From contig CAVUMX010000003.1 in NCBI GenBank assembly GCA_963742725.1, positions 1,488,001 through 1,552,000 of the forward strand: a stretch of 64,000 nucleotides of DNA, in the 5' to 3' direction. The position numbers and the translations under genes were made by a program. The stretch is from CAVVAL01 sp963742725 (GTDB taxonomy: Bacteria; Actinomycetota; Actinomycetes; Mycobacteriales; Cryptosporangiaceae). Positions 1 to 7,847 of the stretch are shown piece after piece (position 1 is the first letter of the stretch; the number at the start of each line of letters is the position of its first letter). Below the pieces are notes generated by a model. It was not told the DNA's origin and made no database searches. It saw only the letters and a program-made list of their open reading frames with translations.

Positions 1-363
1 CATGCCATATTTCAGGTCGAAGCGGGTCGCGCCGAGCGCGGGGAGATTTGCGGCGATCTTCTGGGCGACGGTTTCCGGCGACCCGACGAAGAGCGCCCCG
101 TGCGGCCCGACCTCGTACGCGAAGGAGTCCTTGGTCGGGACCGCGAATCCGCAGATCTTGCTGTGGCGGCGGAGTACGTCCAGGTAGTGCGACCAGAACT
201 CGTCGCGTGCCTGCTCGTCGGTCGCGGCGACGTGCCCGGGTGCGTGCACGCCGATCGGTCGGGGCGGTTGTGCGAACCGTTCCAGCTCTGGGCCCAGCAG
301 CTCGGCACCGCGCAGACGGTCAGCGATGCCCGCATCCGCAAGATGCTGAGTCCGTAGCCGGCC
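1..363 (-). pseudogene. LLM-class flavin-dependent oxidoreductase, 5'-truncated and cut by window edge
   Basis: Reading leftwards, one frame stays open to the window edge and gives GSPETVAQKIAANL and LGATRFDLKYGM, the characteristic C-terminal part of luciferase-like (LLM) F420/FMN monooxygenases, preceded by IGVHAPGHVAATDEQARDEF. The frame begins immediately after the TAG stop (364-366) of the neighbouring DinB gene and has no credible start codon or ribosome site; the roughly 200 N-terminal residues of the barrel expected in this family are absent. I therefore read it as a 5'-truncated remnant rather than a working gene. The C-terminus lies outside the window. Family assignment is firm; the pseudogene status is inferred from the missing N-terminal half. 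Confidence 0.6.
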
Positions 364-1092
364 CTACTCAGCGTCCTGTGCCTCGATCAGGTCGAGGTCG
401 CGGACGCAGAAGCCGTGGTGCTCGAAGGTCTCGTTGAGCACCGTGCCGAGGCACTGCCGCACCAAGCGGCCCCGGGCGTACGGCGGCCAGACATCGTCGT
501 CGGGCACCGGCGCTCGCGCTGCGAGCTGCACAGCGGTGACCTCGTCGAGCCAGGCCTCGAGCTCGGCGGCCTGTGCGTCACGCACGCTCACGATCTCGTC
601 GAGGGCCGGATCGAGCGAGAGGTCAAGCCCGTGCGCTCCACGGTAGGGCTCGACGGTCGGCCCGATGCCCATCGGCGTGAACAGCTCCGTCGAGCCCAGG
701 CAGCAGCGGCGGAACCACGAGTCGTGGACGAAGACCAGGTGGCGCATCGTCTGCACCGCCGACCACTCGTCGTTCACGCTGCGGCGCTCGATGTCGGGTG
801 TACGGCGGATTCGCTCGATCGTGGCCGCCCAGCCGGCATGGAGCTGACGCGATGCCTCGCGCAGATCGGCAGGGTCCTCGGAGCGGATCAGCACCCGCAC
901 CGGATGACGCCGGTCGAGCTCTGCCTCGACGTACTCGGTGACCTCGACACCGTTCACCACGAGGTTGGTGATGAGCCCGTCGATCACGGCATCCTGCATG
1001 ACGACGCCGATCAGGCGTGCCCCGGTCAGATCGCACTCGCGGAACTCCGCACCGTGCAGATCCTCGTCGACATACCGCGTCATGCTCCGCAT
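364..1092 (-). CDS. Pentapeptide-repeat plus DinB-like protein
   Basis: About 242 residues. The N-terminus (DLHGAEFRECDLTGARLIGV) carries short pentapeptide-like A(D/N)LxG repeats; the remainder looks like a DinB/YfiT four-helix fold, with the conserved segment NDEWSAVQTMRHLVFVHDSW whose His residues fit the metal-binding positions of the DinB superfamily. Such proteins are often thiol- or stress-linked, but no substrate can be named. A TTG at 1113 would add residues; I prefer ATG near 1092 or 1083 because the pentapeptide region begins there. No clear ribosome site separates these choices. It directly precedes the LLM remnant on the same strand. Confidence 0.65.
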   Translation of the reverse strand: MRSMTRYVDEDLHGAEFRECDLTGARLIGVVMQDAVIDGLITNLVVNGVEVTEYVEAELDRRHPVRVLIRSEDPADLREASRQLHAGWAATIERIRRTPDIERRSVNDEWSAVQTMRHLVFVHDSWFRRCCLGSTELFTPMGIGPTVEPYRGAHGLDLSLDPALDEIVSVRDAQAAELEAWLDEVTAVQLAARAPVPDDDVWPPYARGRLVRQCLGTVLNETFEHHGFCVRDLDLIEAQDAE

Positions 1093-1175
1093 ACTAGGTC
1101 CGAGCACCGACAAGCTCGTCGAGCAGCTCGCGGCGCTCGGCCTCGGCGAGCCGCCCGATCAGGCCGTACATCGGT

Positions 1176-1373
1176 CTATCGGGCGGTGCGGCCACCGCGG
1201 AGCCCCACGGCGATCATCACCACACCGACGACGGCCACCACCGGGCCGACCACGGCCCACAGGGTCACGCCCGTCATCGCGCTGCCGCCGACGTAGCCGA
1301 GTCCTTGGAGCGTCCACAGGAGTCCCGCGAGTACCAGGAACGCTCCGACGCCGATGAGCAGGGGCTTCTTCAT
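1176..1373 (-). CDS. Small two-helix membrane protein
   Basis: 65 residues, Met start at 1373, beginning MKKPLLIGVGAFLVLAGLLW with a first membrane segment of about 20 residues, then a short Gly/Thr loop and a second hydrophobic stretch (VVGPVVAVVGVVMIAVGL) ending in a positively charged tail GGRTAR. This is the layout of the many small uncharacterised two-pass membrane proteins of actinobacteria. It is divergent from the PH-domain gene at 1431, leaving 57 bp for both promoters. Function unknown. The start is chosen because the upstream in-frame sequence is an arginine-rich, unstructured shadow. Confidence 0.6.
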   Translation of the reverse strand: MKKPLLIGVGAFLVLAGLLWTLQGLGYVGGSAMTGVTLWAVVGPVVAVVGVVMIAVGLRGGRTAR

Positions 1374-1430
1374 GGTCGCCACTCCCGTGGTGGTGGAAGA
1401 GCCAGCGCGGTAGAGGCTAGCCTCTTCACC

Positions 1431-1796
1431 GTGGCCAGCGCTGTGTTCGACAAGCGGGATCAGCACGACCAGATCGCCTCCGGGCTGCTCCAGGGCGAGT
1501 CGATCATCGCCGTGTACGACGCCATCGGGCTCGGCACTGGATTCATCGGCCTCACCGACCGTCGGGTGATCCTCCAGGACAAGTCGTTCGCGGGGAAGCG
1601 GGTCGCGATCACCTCGATTCCCTACGCGAGGATCGGCGCGGTCTCCGTCGTGAGCAACAAGTCCTGGGCCGGCAACTTCTTCAGCAGCGGGACGATCGCC
1701 ATTCATGTCGGAACGCAGGTGTACGAGGTGGAGCTTCGCGGCGCCGACAAGACGCAGCACGTGCACAACGTGATCCTCCACTACGCGGCGCGCTGA
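1431..1796 (+). CDS. PH-domain (bacterial pleckstrin-homology-like) protein
   Basis: 121 residues from GTG 1431. The pattern LLQGESIIAVYDA...GFIGLTDRRVILQD...ITSIPYARIGAVSVVSNKSW...GTIAIHVGTQVYEVELRGAD...AHNVILHYA is typical of the small cytoplasmic bacterial PH-like domain proteins (the LTDRRVIL and SIPYxxI segments are the recurring signatures). These have no known enzyme activity. Start: the GTG follows the TAG/TGA-rich leader and gives the usual family length; an upstream ATG at 1305 overlaps the opposite-strand small membrane gene and would add a non-homologous tail. No transmembrane segment is seen. Confidence 0.65.
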   Translation: MASAVFDKRDQHDQIASGLLQGESIIAVYDAIGLGTGFIGLTDRRVILQDKSFAGKRVAITSIPYARIGAVSVVSNKSWAGNFFSSGTIAIHVGTQVYEVELRGADKTQHVHNVILHYAAR

Positions 1797-1799
1797 CCG

Positions 1800-1990
1800 C
1801 GGCCGCCGCATCAGGCCAGGGGATCTCGCGCGAGGGCGCCCCACCGTCGATGAACAGGCGGCCTCCGGGGACCAGGCAGGCACGGACGCCCGGCGCGCCA
1901 CCGATCTCCAGCACACGCATGCCTCTCCGCAGCGGAAGCGCGGCGACGATCTCGGCCAGTCGAGCCGAAAGAATCGGTTCACGTTCTCCC
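1800..1990 (-). pseudogene. SAM methyltransferase remnant with internal deletion
   Basis: On the minus strand an open segment reads ILSARLAEIVAALPLRRG then MRVLEIGGAPGVRA, the post-I/motif-I region of a class I SAM-dependent methyltransferase, and then jumps directly to LVPGGRLFIDGGAPSREIPW, which belongs to the motif IV-VI region normally about 80 residues later. The central part of the domain is missing and there is no ribosome site, so this is a collapsed methyltransferase gene. It fills the gap between the PH-domain gene and the dihydrofolate-reductase-like gene. Confidence 0.5.
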
Positions 1991-2093
1991 CGGAAAAAGT
2001 TTCGCCGGAAGCGATGAATCCGAGCGGGTCGGTGTCTCTGCCCTGATGAACGGTGCGAACCGCGCACCGGCCGCTGAAGAGAAGAGACCTACC

Positions 2094-2684
2094 ATGCGCA
2101 AGCTGATCGTGACCAACATCGTGTCGGTGGACGGCTACTTCGAGGGCCCGGGCGGCAACGTCCTCGCGTTGCCGATGGACGCCTCGTTCGACGCGTACTG
2201 CGCCGAGCGGCTCGGCACCGCGGACACGCTGCTGCTCGGCCGGAACACGTTCGAGCTGTTCCGCAGCTTCTGGCCCGCCGTCGCCGACAACGCCGCCGCC
2301 AGTGACGACCAGCGGGAGATCTCCCGCCGCGACAACGCGATCGACAAGGTCGTCATCTCCGACAGCCTCGACGCCGGCGCGATCGACCCGTGGACCGACA
2401 CCACCCGCATCGTCGGCCGCGCGGACGCTCACCAGGTCGTCGCCGACCTGAAGCAGACCAGCGGCGGCGACATCCTGGTCTTCGGCAGTCACGTGCTGTG
2501 GAACGACCTGCTCGAAGCCGGCCTGGTCGACGAGCTCCACCTCATGGTCGGCCCGCTTGCCCTGGGCGACGGAACCCCCGCGTTCACGGCAGGCAAGCCG
2601 GTCAACCTCGAAACCGCCGGCGTCCGCAGCTTCGACAACTCCGGCAACGTCGTCATCCGCTACACCGTGGCGGCGGCCAGCTGA
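2094..2684 (+). CDS. Dihydrofolate reductase family protein (RibD C-terminal fold)
   Basis: 196 residues. Begins MRKLIVTNIVSVDGYFEGPG, the classic N-terminus of the DHFR/RibD_C-like family, followed by TLLLGRNTFELFRSFWP, KVVISDSL and GGDILVFGSHVLWNDLLEAG, then LHLMVGPLALGDGTPAF; these match the NADPH-binding Rossmann-like pattern of the YyaP/YwjB group. These proteins are widespread reductases of unknown substrate in actinobacteria rather than true folate enzymes. ATG 2094 is preceded by a GAAGAGA-type ribosome site; an in-frame GTG/ATG at 2046 lies in non-homologous leader sequence. Confidence 0.85.
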   Translation: MRKLIVTNIVSVDGYFEGPGGNVLALPMDASFDAYCAERLGTADTLLLGRNTFELFRSFWPAVADNAAASDDQREISRRDNAIDKVVISDSLDAGAIDPWTDTTRIVGRADAHQVVADLKQTSGGDILVFGSHVLWNDLLEAGLVDELHLMVGPLALGDGTPAFTAGKPVNLETAGVRSFDNSGNVVIRYTVAAAS

Positions 2685-2769
2685 ACCCGTTCCAATCCAT
2701 CGCCAACCACCTTCCAACAGGCTGCCGCTTCACTGGCCGGAAACGAAGCAGAGGCTAGGAGGAACAGCG

Positions 2770-3321
2770 ATGTTCAGACTGCTCATCGTCGGTACCGCGG
2801 CGCTGGCGACCGTCCTCGCCGGCGCCGCTCCGGCCCAGGCTGCGTCGCCCGGCACCGTGTCGGTGCAGGGCGGCTCCGTCACCTTCCGGGCCGGCAACGA
2901 CGTCGCCAACAACCTGGAGGTGCTCAGTACGCGGGACCGCTTCTTCGCTCTGATCGACAGCGCGGCGCCCGTCAGGCTTGCCGCGTCGGCCCGGAGCCGT
3001 TGCACTGTGGACGGGGCGATCGTCCGGTGCACCGGCATCACGTCCGTCACGCTGGAACTCGGCAACCGGAACGACCTCCTGCACGCCGAGGGCTTCGCCA
3101 CGCTGCGCGCGTACGGCCGGTCGGGCAACGACAACCTGGAGGCCACCTCCTACCAGGAGCGCCTCACCTTGCAGGGCAACGACGGCAACGACGTGCTGAT
3201 CGGAGGCGCCCGGAACGACCGGCTCGACGCCGGATCGGGCCGGAACCAGCGGGCCGTGGGCAACGGGGGCAGGGACGTCTGCTCCGGCTCCGACGTCACC
3301 AAGGTCCTGTGCGAGGACTGA
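2770..3321 (+). CDS. Secreted calcium-binding-repeat (RTX-like) protein
   Basis: 183 residues with a clear signal peptide (MFRLLIVGTAALATVLAGAA...AQA, cleavage near residue 24). After a beta-rich N-terminal part, the last third has hemolysin-type nonapeptide-like units: LEATSYQERLTLQGNDGND, VLIGGARNDRLDAGSG, which fit the GGxGxDxLx calcium-roll consensus in degenerate form. Cysteines at CTVDGAIVRC and near the C-terminus (VCSG, VLCED) could form disulfides. Strong AGGAGG ribosome site just upstream. Likely an extracellular calcium-dependent structural protein; ligand unknown. A possible relic of a similar protein lies near 31.9 kb. Confidence 0.7.
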   Translation: MFRLLIVGTAALATVLAGAAPAQAASPGTVSVQGGSVTFRAGNDVANNLEVLSTRDRFFALIDSAAPVRLAASARSRCTVDGAIVRCTGITSVTLELGNRNDLLHAEGFATLRAYGRSGNDNLEATSYQERLTLQGNDGNDVLIGGARNDRLDAGSGRNQRAVGNGGRDVCSGSDVTKVLCED

Positions 3322-3345
3322 TCCGCGACGGGCGAGCCACGGCCG

Positions 3346-4032
3346 CTACGACGACTGGTCCGCGTGGCTCGCCTGCGCCGGTTCGGGTGCGGTCTCCGCG
3401 ACCTGGTCAGGCTGCTCCGTCTCCGCTGCGTCCGTCTCCTGTGCGTCCGCCACCTGCGGCGCGTCCACCCAGAGCGCCCGCAGCTGGTTCTGCATGAAGG
3501 CCGCGAGCCGGCCCCGGTACTCCCGGTCGAACTGCTCCAGCGCCTCGATCTGCTCCTGCAGCGCCAGACGCTTGGCGGCGAGGCTCCCGACGACGTCCTC
3601 GTAGCGTTGCTGGGCCTGATTCCGGAGCTCATCGGATCTCGTCTGGGCGTTCTTGGCCATCTCGTCCGCCCGTGCCTGCGCGTCGGACAGGATCTCCGCG
3701 GCCTTGCGCTGAGCGTCGTCGGCATGGGCCTGGACGTCCCGCGCCACCTGCGCCGACTTGGCGTGCGCGCCGGACAGCGCCTTCTCTGCCTCCTTCTGGA
3801 GACCGTGGGCGTGTGCGCGGGCGTCCCCGATGATCTTCTCCGCCGTGGCACGGGCCTCCGCGCAGATCCTGTCCGCGTCGTGCCGAGCACCGGCGATGTG
3901 TTCCTCGGCCGTCCGCTGCGCCAGCGTGAGGACCTGGACGGCCTGGTGCTGGGCAGCGGGCTCGGGAGCCCCATGCGCCGGGGATGCGCCTCCGAACCCG
4001 TTGGCGCGCCCCTGCAGTGCACTGTCAGTCAC
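3346..4032 (-). CDS. Coiled-coil protein (DivIVA/FilP-like)
   Basis: About 228 residues, almost all charged helix: long alanine-rich heptads (AEEHIAGARHDADRICAEA, KALSGAHAKSAQVARDVQ, RADEMAKNAQTRSDELRNQA) resembling the repeated coiled coils of actinobacterial DivIVA, FilP and Scy-type polar-growth proteins, with a disordered acidic tail rich in Ala, Glu and Gln. There is no obvious N-terminal DivIVA membrane-anchoring motif, so membership is by coiled-coil similarity only. GTG 4032 is preferred over ATG 4053 because an ACGGAGG ribosome site lies five bases before it. Probably a cytoskeletal or cell-envelope organising protein. Confidence 0.55.
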   Translation of the reverse strand: MTDSALQGRANGFGGASPAHGAPEPAAQHQAVQVLTLAQRTAEEHIAGARHDADRICAEARATAEKIIGDARAHAHGLQKEAEKALSGAHAKSAQVARDVQAHADDAQRKAAEILSDAQARADEMAKNAQTRSDELRNQAQQRYEDVVGSLAAKRLALQEQIEALEQFDREYRGRLAAFMQNQLRALWVDAPQVADAQETDAAETEQPDQVAETAPEPAQASHADQSS

Positions 4033-4129
4033 CAGAAACCTCCGTATGAACACCTGCCGCCCGCTGGCGCGGGCAACACTCCTGCCGCCTGATCAGCGTT
4101 CACGGCGGTGAAGGTGTCACACCACGCGC

Positions 4130-4612
4130 TCAGCTGCCCTCGCTGAACAGGGCGGAGTAACGCGTCAGGTACAGCGGCCAGCCGTCGTCGCCGTGCACGC
4201 CCTCGCTGACGGACTGCCAGCCGGGGCCGTGGCGGTCCAGGTTCCGATGCTCCAGTTCGAGGCGGGTGCGGTGCGGGGTCTCGGCGACGAACCGGACCTC
4301 GACCTCGCTGGTGAGGTCCTGGTCGGTCTCGATCTGCCACTGCGGGCTGATGTCCCAGCTGAACACGACCCGGTCCGGCGGCTCGTAGGCCAGGATCCGT
4401 GCCCAGCGGCATTCGCTGCCGTCCTCCGCCCGGTCGATGATGTGCCCGCCGACTCTCGGCTCGAACACGGTCTCGGCGATCGGTGCGCCCAGCAGGTTGT
4501 GCTCCGGCGGCTTGAAGTCGCCGAACCGCTCCGTGAACACCGCGAACGCCTTGTCGATCGATGCGTCGACCACGATCTGGCTGCGAACCACGGCAGCCTC
4601 GGCCTGGGTCAT
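4130..4612 (-). CDS. SRPBCC/AHSA1-domain protein
   Basis: 160 residues matching the START/SRPBCC (Activator of Hsp90 ATPase homologue 1-like) fold: VVDASIDKAFAVFTERFGDF, then VFEPRVGGHIIDRAEDGSEC, WARILAYEPPDRVVFSWDIS and VRFVAETPHRTRLELEHRNL. Actinobacterial members bind hydrophobic ligands and are usually encoded with an ArsR regulator, exactly as here: ATG overlaps the stop of the upstream ArsR gene by four bases (ATGA at 4609-4612), so the pair is translationally coupled. Ligand unknown. Confidence 0.85.
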   Translation of the reverse strand: MTQAEAAVVRSQIVVDASIDKAFAVFTERFGDFKPPEHNLLGAPIAETVFEPRVGGHIIDRAEDGSECRWARILAYEPPDRVVFSWDISPQWQIETDQDLTSEVEVRFVAETPHRTRLELEHRNLDRHGPGWQSVSEGVHGDDGWPLYLTRYSALFSEGS

Positions 4613-4932
4613 GGACTCTCCTCGGTTGATTCTTCGACGACATCCGCATAGCTGGTCAGCGCCCGCTGCCAGAAGGTGTCGAGCTGGTCCCGCAGCGCGG
4701 CCAGCGCCACGGGGTTCAGGCGGTAGATCCGGCGGGTGCCCGCCGCGCGCTCGGTGACCAGGCCAGCGTCCTTGAGCACCTTCAAGTGCTGCGAGACGGC
4801 GGAGCGGCTGACGGGCAATCCGTCCGCCAGCTGCCCGACAGCGCTCGGGCCCTCGGCCAGACGTGCGACGATGGCGCGCCTCGTGCCATCGGCCAGGGCG
4901 TCCCATCCGTCACCAGCTCGGTTAGCATCCAC
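4609..4932 (-). CDS. ArsR-family winged-helix repressor
   Basis: 107 residues: WDALADGTRRAIVARLAEGP, then the recognition-helix region LPVSRSAVSQHLKVLKDAGL and the wing VTERAAGTRRIYRLNP, the standard ArsR layout of the group that partners SRPBCC genes (penicillinase-repressor-like). No metal-binding Cys pair is visible, so it is probably not metal-responsive. The start is GTG 4932 and lies inside one of two GTTAG-N6-CTAAC inverted repeats, which suggests tight autorepression at the very start of transcription or translation. First gene of a two-gene operon with the SRPBCC gene. Confidence 0.85.
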   Translation of the reverse strand: MDANRAGDGWDALADGTRRAIVARLAEGPSAVGQLADGLPVSRSAVSQHLKVLKDAGLVTERAAGTRRIYRLNPVALAALRDQLDTFWQRALTSYADVVEESTEESP

Positions 4933-4953
4933 TAACGGTTAGAGTGCACTAAC
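4921..4953. promoter_or_regulatory. Tandem operator, two GTTAG-N6-CTAAC inverted repeats
   Basis: GTTAG (4921-4925) pairs with CTAAC (4932-4936), and GTTAG (4938-4942) with CTAAC (4949-4953); both have a 6-base spacer, and the two sites also create an 11-base perfect palindrome CTAACGGTTAG across their junction. They cover the GTG start of the ArsR gene, so autoregulation by that ArsR protein is the simplest reading. Confidence 0.6.
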
Positions 4954-4979
4954 CGAGTCGTCGCGGTCAAGCCGATTCA

Positions 4980-4994
4980 CTATTCGCTGTATAG
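4980..4994. promoter_or_regulatory. Candidate CmtR operator
   Basis: CTATTCGCTGTATAG lies 9 bases before the cmtR start and has outer arms CTAT/ATAG about a 7-base centre. Its position over the promoter and the TAT...ATA character fit ArsR/CmtR operators; assignment is positional only. Confidence 0.35.
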
Positions 4995-5002
4995 TCCGAC
5001 CC

Positions 5003-5338
5003 ATGCTGAACTATGAGGCGCGGGAGGACGCCCTTGCGCGATGCGGGCGGGCGCTGGCCGACCCGACCCGCTGCCGCATCCTGCTCGCCTTACTGGACGG
5101 GCCGGGATACCCGGCGCAGCTGGCGGACGGTCTGGGCCTGTCTCGGTCGAACGTGTCCAACCACCTGGCGTGCCTGCGAGGGTGCGGCCTGGTCGTGGCC
5201 ACGTATGAAGGCCGGCAGGTCCGGTACGACATCGCCGATCCGCATCTGGGCGCGGCGCTGCGGGAACTCCTCGCCGTGGTGCTGGCGGTGGACCCGAGCG
5301 CGGCATGCGCTCCGGAGCAGCCGGTCAGCGCGTCGTGA
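5003..5338 (+). CDS. cmtR: CmtR-type Cd/Pb-sensing ArsR repressor
   Basis: 111 residues. It is close to Mycobacterium tuberculosis CmtR over its whole length (ALADPTRCRILLALLDG, SRSNVSNHLACLRGCGLVVA, TYEGRQVRYDIADPHL), and the three Cys ligands known in that family fall at exactly the known positions: Cys57 and Cys61 in the recognition helix (ACLRGC) and Cys102 in the C-terminal tail. It should release DNA on binding cadmium or lead. Its stop codon overlaps the GTG start of the CDF transporter (GTGA), so the sensor and exporter form one operon. A loose inverted repeat CTATTCGCTGTATAG just upstream may be its operator. Confidence 0.9.
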   Translation: MLNYEAREDALARCGRALADPTRCRILLALLDGPGYPAQLADGLGLSRSNVSNHLACLRGCGLVVATYEGRQVRYDIADPHLGAALRELLAVVLAVDPSAACAPEQPVSAS

Positions 5339-6021
5339 GCGAGCCGACCACCCCGAGTCCGCCGATCTCCACGGCAGGGGACACCTGTGCGGATGGCTGC
5401 TGCGGCGGCGAACCCGCCGCCGCCCCGAGTGATCGCCGCCGGCTACTGGCCCGCCGGGTGCGGTGGTTGGTCGCCGCGACGATCACGTACAACGTGGTCG
5501 AGGCCGCCGTGGCCTTGACCGCGGGGACGGTGGCCGGCTCGACCGCGCTGATCGGTTTCGGTCTGGACTCGATCGTCGAGGTCGCGTCCGCGGCCGTGGT
5601 GGCCTGGCAGTTCGCCGTCGTCGACCACGAGCGCCGCGAACGCGCGGCGCTGCGGGTCATCGCCCTGTCGTTCTTCGCCCTTGCGGCCTATGTCGGCTAC
5701 GAGTCGGTCACCGCCCTGGTCGGGGCGCACCGGCCGGACCACTCCTCGGTGGGCCTGTTCCTCGCCGCGCTGTCGCTGGTCGTCATGCCGGTGCTGTCGG
5801 CGACGCAGCGTCGGGCCGGCCGCGAACTCGGGTCGAGGTCGGCGGTCGCGGACTCCAAACAGACCCTGCTGTGCACGTACCTGTCCGCCGTGCTGCTGGT
5901 CGGCCTGGCCGTGAACAGCCTGTTCGGCTGGTGGTGGGCCGACCCGATCGCCGCCCTGGCGATCGCCGGCGTCGCGGTCAAGGAAGGCCGCGACGCCTGG
6001 CGTGGTCACCACTGTTGCTGA
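5335..6021 (+). CDS. CDF-family heavy-metal cation exporter
   Basis: 228 residues from GTG 5335. Contains the cation-diffusion-facilitator core: VEAAVALTAGTVAGSTALIGFGLDSIVEVASAAVV (helices 1-2 with the FGLDS metal site in place of the more common HSxxD), further hydrophobic helices, and WWADPIAALAIAGVAVKEG with the helix-5 Asp. Cys-rich ends (CADGCCGG at the N-terminus, HHCC at the C-terminus) could bind soft metals. It lacks the long C-terminal cytoplasmic domain of standard CDFs, as do the short actinobacterial members. Coupled to cmtR, it should export Cd/Pb/Zn; the M. tuberculosis CmtR partner is instead a P-type ATPase. Confidence 0.8.
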   Translation: MSEPTTPSPPISTAGDTCADGCCGGEPAAAPSDRRRLLARRVRWLVAATITYNVVEAAVALTAGTVAGSTALIGFGLDSIVEVASAAVVAWQFAVVDHERRERAALRVIALSFFALAAYVGYESVTALVGAHRPDHSSVGLFLAALSLVVMPVLSATQRRAGRELGSRSAVADSKQTLLCTYLSAVLLVGLAVNSLFGWWWADPIAALAIAGVAVKEGRDAWRGHHCC

Positions 6022-6027
6022 CCGGTG

Positions 6028-6690
6028 TCACACCTGTTCGGCGAGGAGCCCTGCGAGTTCGACCGGCTTGGTCACCATGGGCCAATGGCCCGAATCGATG
6101 TCGACGAGGTCAAGGTGCTTGACCTTGGCCAGCTCGGGCGTCTCGCCGGCGGCGATCCACTCCTGAGCCTGGGCGGGCGTGAACTCGGGGCACACGAGCA
6201 CGACAGGGACATCGAAGCGCCGCTCGTCCGCCAGGCGCACCACGCCTCTGGCGACCCCCTCGGGAACCGGGATCGCCGCGGACGCGAAGCTGCGCCTGGC
6301 GTCCTCGTCGAGGTCCGCGGAGTCCGGCCCTTCGAACGGACCCCAGCCAGGGAAGGGCATGACGCCATCCTCCATCTCGAAGAAGTCGGCGTAGAGCTCC
6401 CCGTCGGCGGTCGGGAAACCGCCGATGAGAGCGACCTTGGCCACCTTCTCCGGACGCGCGTCGGCCGCCAGCCACGCCAGCGTGCAGCCGGCGGAGTGCC
6501 CCACCACCAACGGCTTCCCGGATGCTGAGTCCACGGCGGCGAGCACCGCCGCCACCTGGTCGTCGAGCGTGGCGGACGCAGCGGGCGGGGGGAGCGGCAC
6601 GGGGCGATGGCCGAGTGATTCGAGTTCGGCCGCGACGTCGTCCCAGGCGGATCCGTCGAGCCACAGGCCGGCGATGAGCAGGATGTCCAT
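6028..6690 (-). CDS. Alpha/beta hydrolase
   Basis: 220 residues: N-terminal strand MDILLIAGLWLDGSAWDDV, nucleophile elbow VVGHSAGCTLAWLA (Ser), a later acidic region VVLVCPEFTPAQA, and LDLVDIDSGHWPMVTKPVEL supplying the catalytic His. This is the EstC/salicylate-esterase-like small hydrolase type found next to regulators in actinobacteria. Start chosen at ATG 6690 because a GAAAGGGA ribosome site sits six bases upstream; the further ATG at 6717 precedes that site. Divergent from the WYL regulator at 6783, which probably controls it. Substrate unknown. Confidence 0.8.
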   Translation of the reverse strand: MDILLIAGLWLDGSAWDDVAAELESLGHRPVPLPPPAASATLDDQVAAVLAAVDSASGKPLVVGHSAGCTLAWLAADARPEKVAKVALIGGFPTADGELYADFFEMEDGVMPFPGWGPFEGPDSADLDEDARRSFASAAIPVPEGVARGVVRLADERRFDVPVVLVCPEFTPAQAQEWIAAGETPELAKVKHLDLVDIDSGHWPMVTKPVELAGLLAEQV

Positions 6691-6782
6691 GGTCAGGTCC
6701 CTTTCGGTCATGGGCACCAGGCTAGGACCAGTTCCGGACGATCTACTTCCGGATTATCTCGTCGGCCACCTAATCTGCTCGC

Positions 6783-7736
6783 GTGCCGACCGATCTCAGC
6801 CCCACCGCACGAGCGCTGCGTGCTCTCGGGATCCTCCAGACCCGCCCCGGCACGACGGCCGGCGAACTGGCCGAGCGACTGGGTGTCACGGAGCGGGCCG
6901 CGCGCCGGTACGTCGGGATCCTGCGGGAGGCCGGCGTCCCCGTCGAGTCGGCCCGGGGCCCGCACGGCGGGTACCGGCTGGGGCGCGGGACGAGGCTGCC
7001 TCCGGTCGTCTTCACCGAGGCCGAGGCGCTCGGCCTGGTCATGGCGGTGCTCCACAGCCAGCCGGCGGTCGACGACCTCGTCGGCACCGCCTTGGGCAAG
7101 GTCATCCAGGCGCTGCCCGAACGCGTCGGACGGCAGGCGGCAACGCTGCGCGAGCACGCGTCGGCAGTGCCCGACCGGCACTCGGCCCGTCCGGACCCGG
7201 CCACGACCAGCGCACTCGTCGCGGCCGTCGCGGCCCGCCGTGGCGTGTTGGTCACGTACCGGAGCGAGTCCGGCAAGGAGTGGGACGCCGAGGTGGATCC
7301 CTGGGCGGTCGTCGTCCGCCACGGGCGCTGGTACCTCCTGTGCCACTCCCACCGCGCGGACGCGATCCGCACCTACCGGGTCGACCGGATCCACTCGATC
7401 CAGCAGACCACGCACGTGTTCGACCCGCCCGACGGGCTCGACCCGGTGGCGGTGCTGGAGGAGAACCTGGGCACCGGCTGGGAGTTCCCCACCTGCGTCG
7501 TGTTCGACGCTCCGCTGACCGAGGTGGCCCCGTGGATCCGGCCGCCCATGGGACGGCTCGAACCGGCGGGGGACAGGTGCGTGCTCGTCGGCAGCACGAG
7601 CAATCCGGCCATGTACGCGCAGGAGTGGTTGGCGACCGTGCCGTTCGCGTTCCGCGTCGAGGGCGGCGACGAACTCCGCGCCGCGGTCGCGGCGGTGGCG
7701 GCGCGCTTCGCCGCCGCCCTCCCGAGGAACCCCTGA
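6783..7736 (+). CDS. WYL-domain transcriptional regulator (YafY/DeoR type)
   Basis: 317 residues. An N-terminal HTH_11 winged helix (RALGILQTRPGTTAGELAER, GVTERAARRYVGILREAGVP) is followed by the YRLGRGTRLPPVVFTEAEAL region and a WYL sensor domain with WAVVVRHGRWYLLCHSHRAD and AIRTYRVDRI. The C-terminal part ends in the WCX extension. WYL regulators sense nucleic-acid or small ligands; this one lies divergently next to an alpha/beta hydrolase with a 92-bp shared promoter region and is likely to regulate it. GTG start, no strong ribosome site, possibly leaderless. Confidence 0.85.
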   Translation: MPTDLSPTARALRALGILQTRPGTTAGELAERLGVTERAARRYVGILREAGVPVESARGPHGGYRLGRGTRLPPVVFTEAEALGLVMAVLHSQPAVDDLVGTALGKVIQALPERVGRQAATLREHASAVPDRHSARPDPATTSALVAAVAARRGVLVTYRSESGKEWDAEVDPWAVVVRHGRWYLLCHSHRADAIRTYRVDRIHSIQQTTHVFDPPDGLDPVAVLEENLGTGWEFPTCVVFDAPLTEVAPWIRPPMGRLEPAGDRCVLVGSTSNPAMYAQEWLATVPFAFRVEGGDELRAAVAAVAARFAAALPRNP

Positions 7737-7847
7737 CGGCTCACCCGGGCGGCCGCGCCCTTCGAGGGTCTCGGAGCTGGCGCCCGGCGGCACGCATTGT
7801 CCACCGTGGAGGCAACTACGCTGAGTTGACACCGCGCTGAGGAGAAC

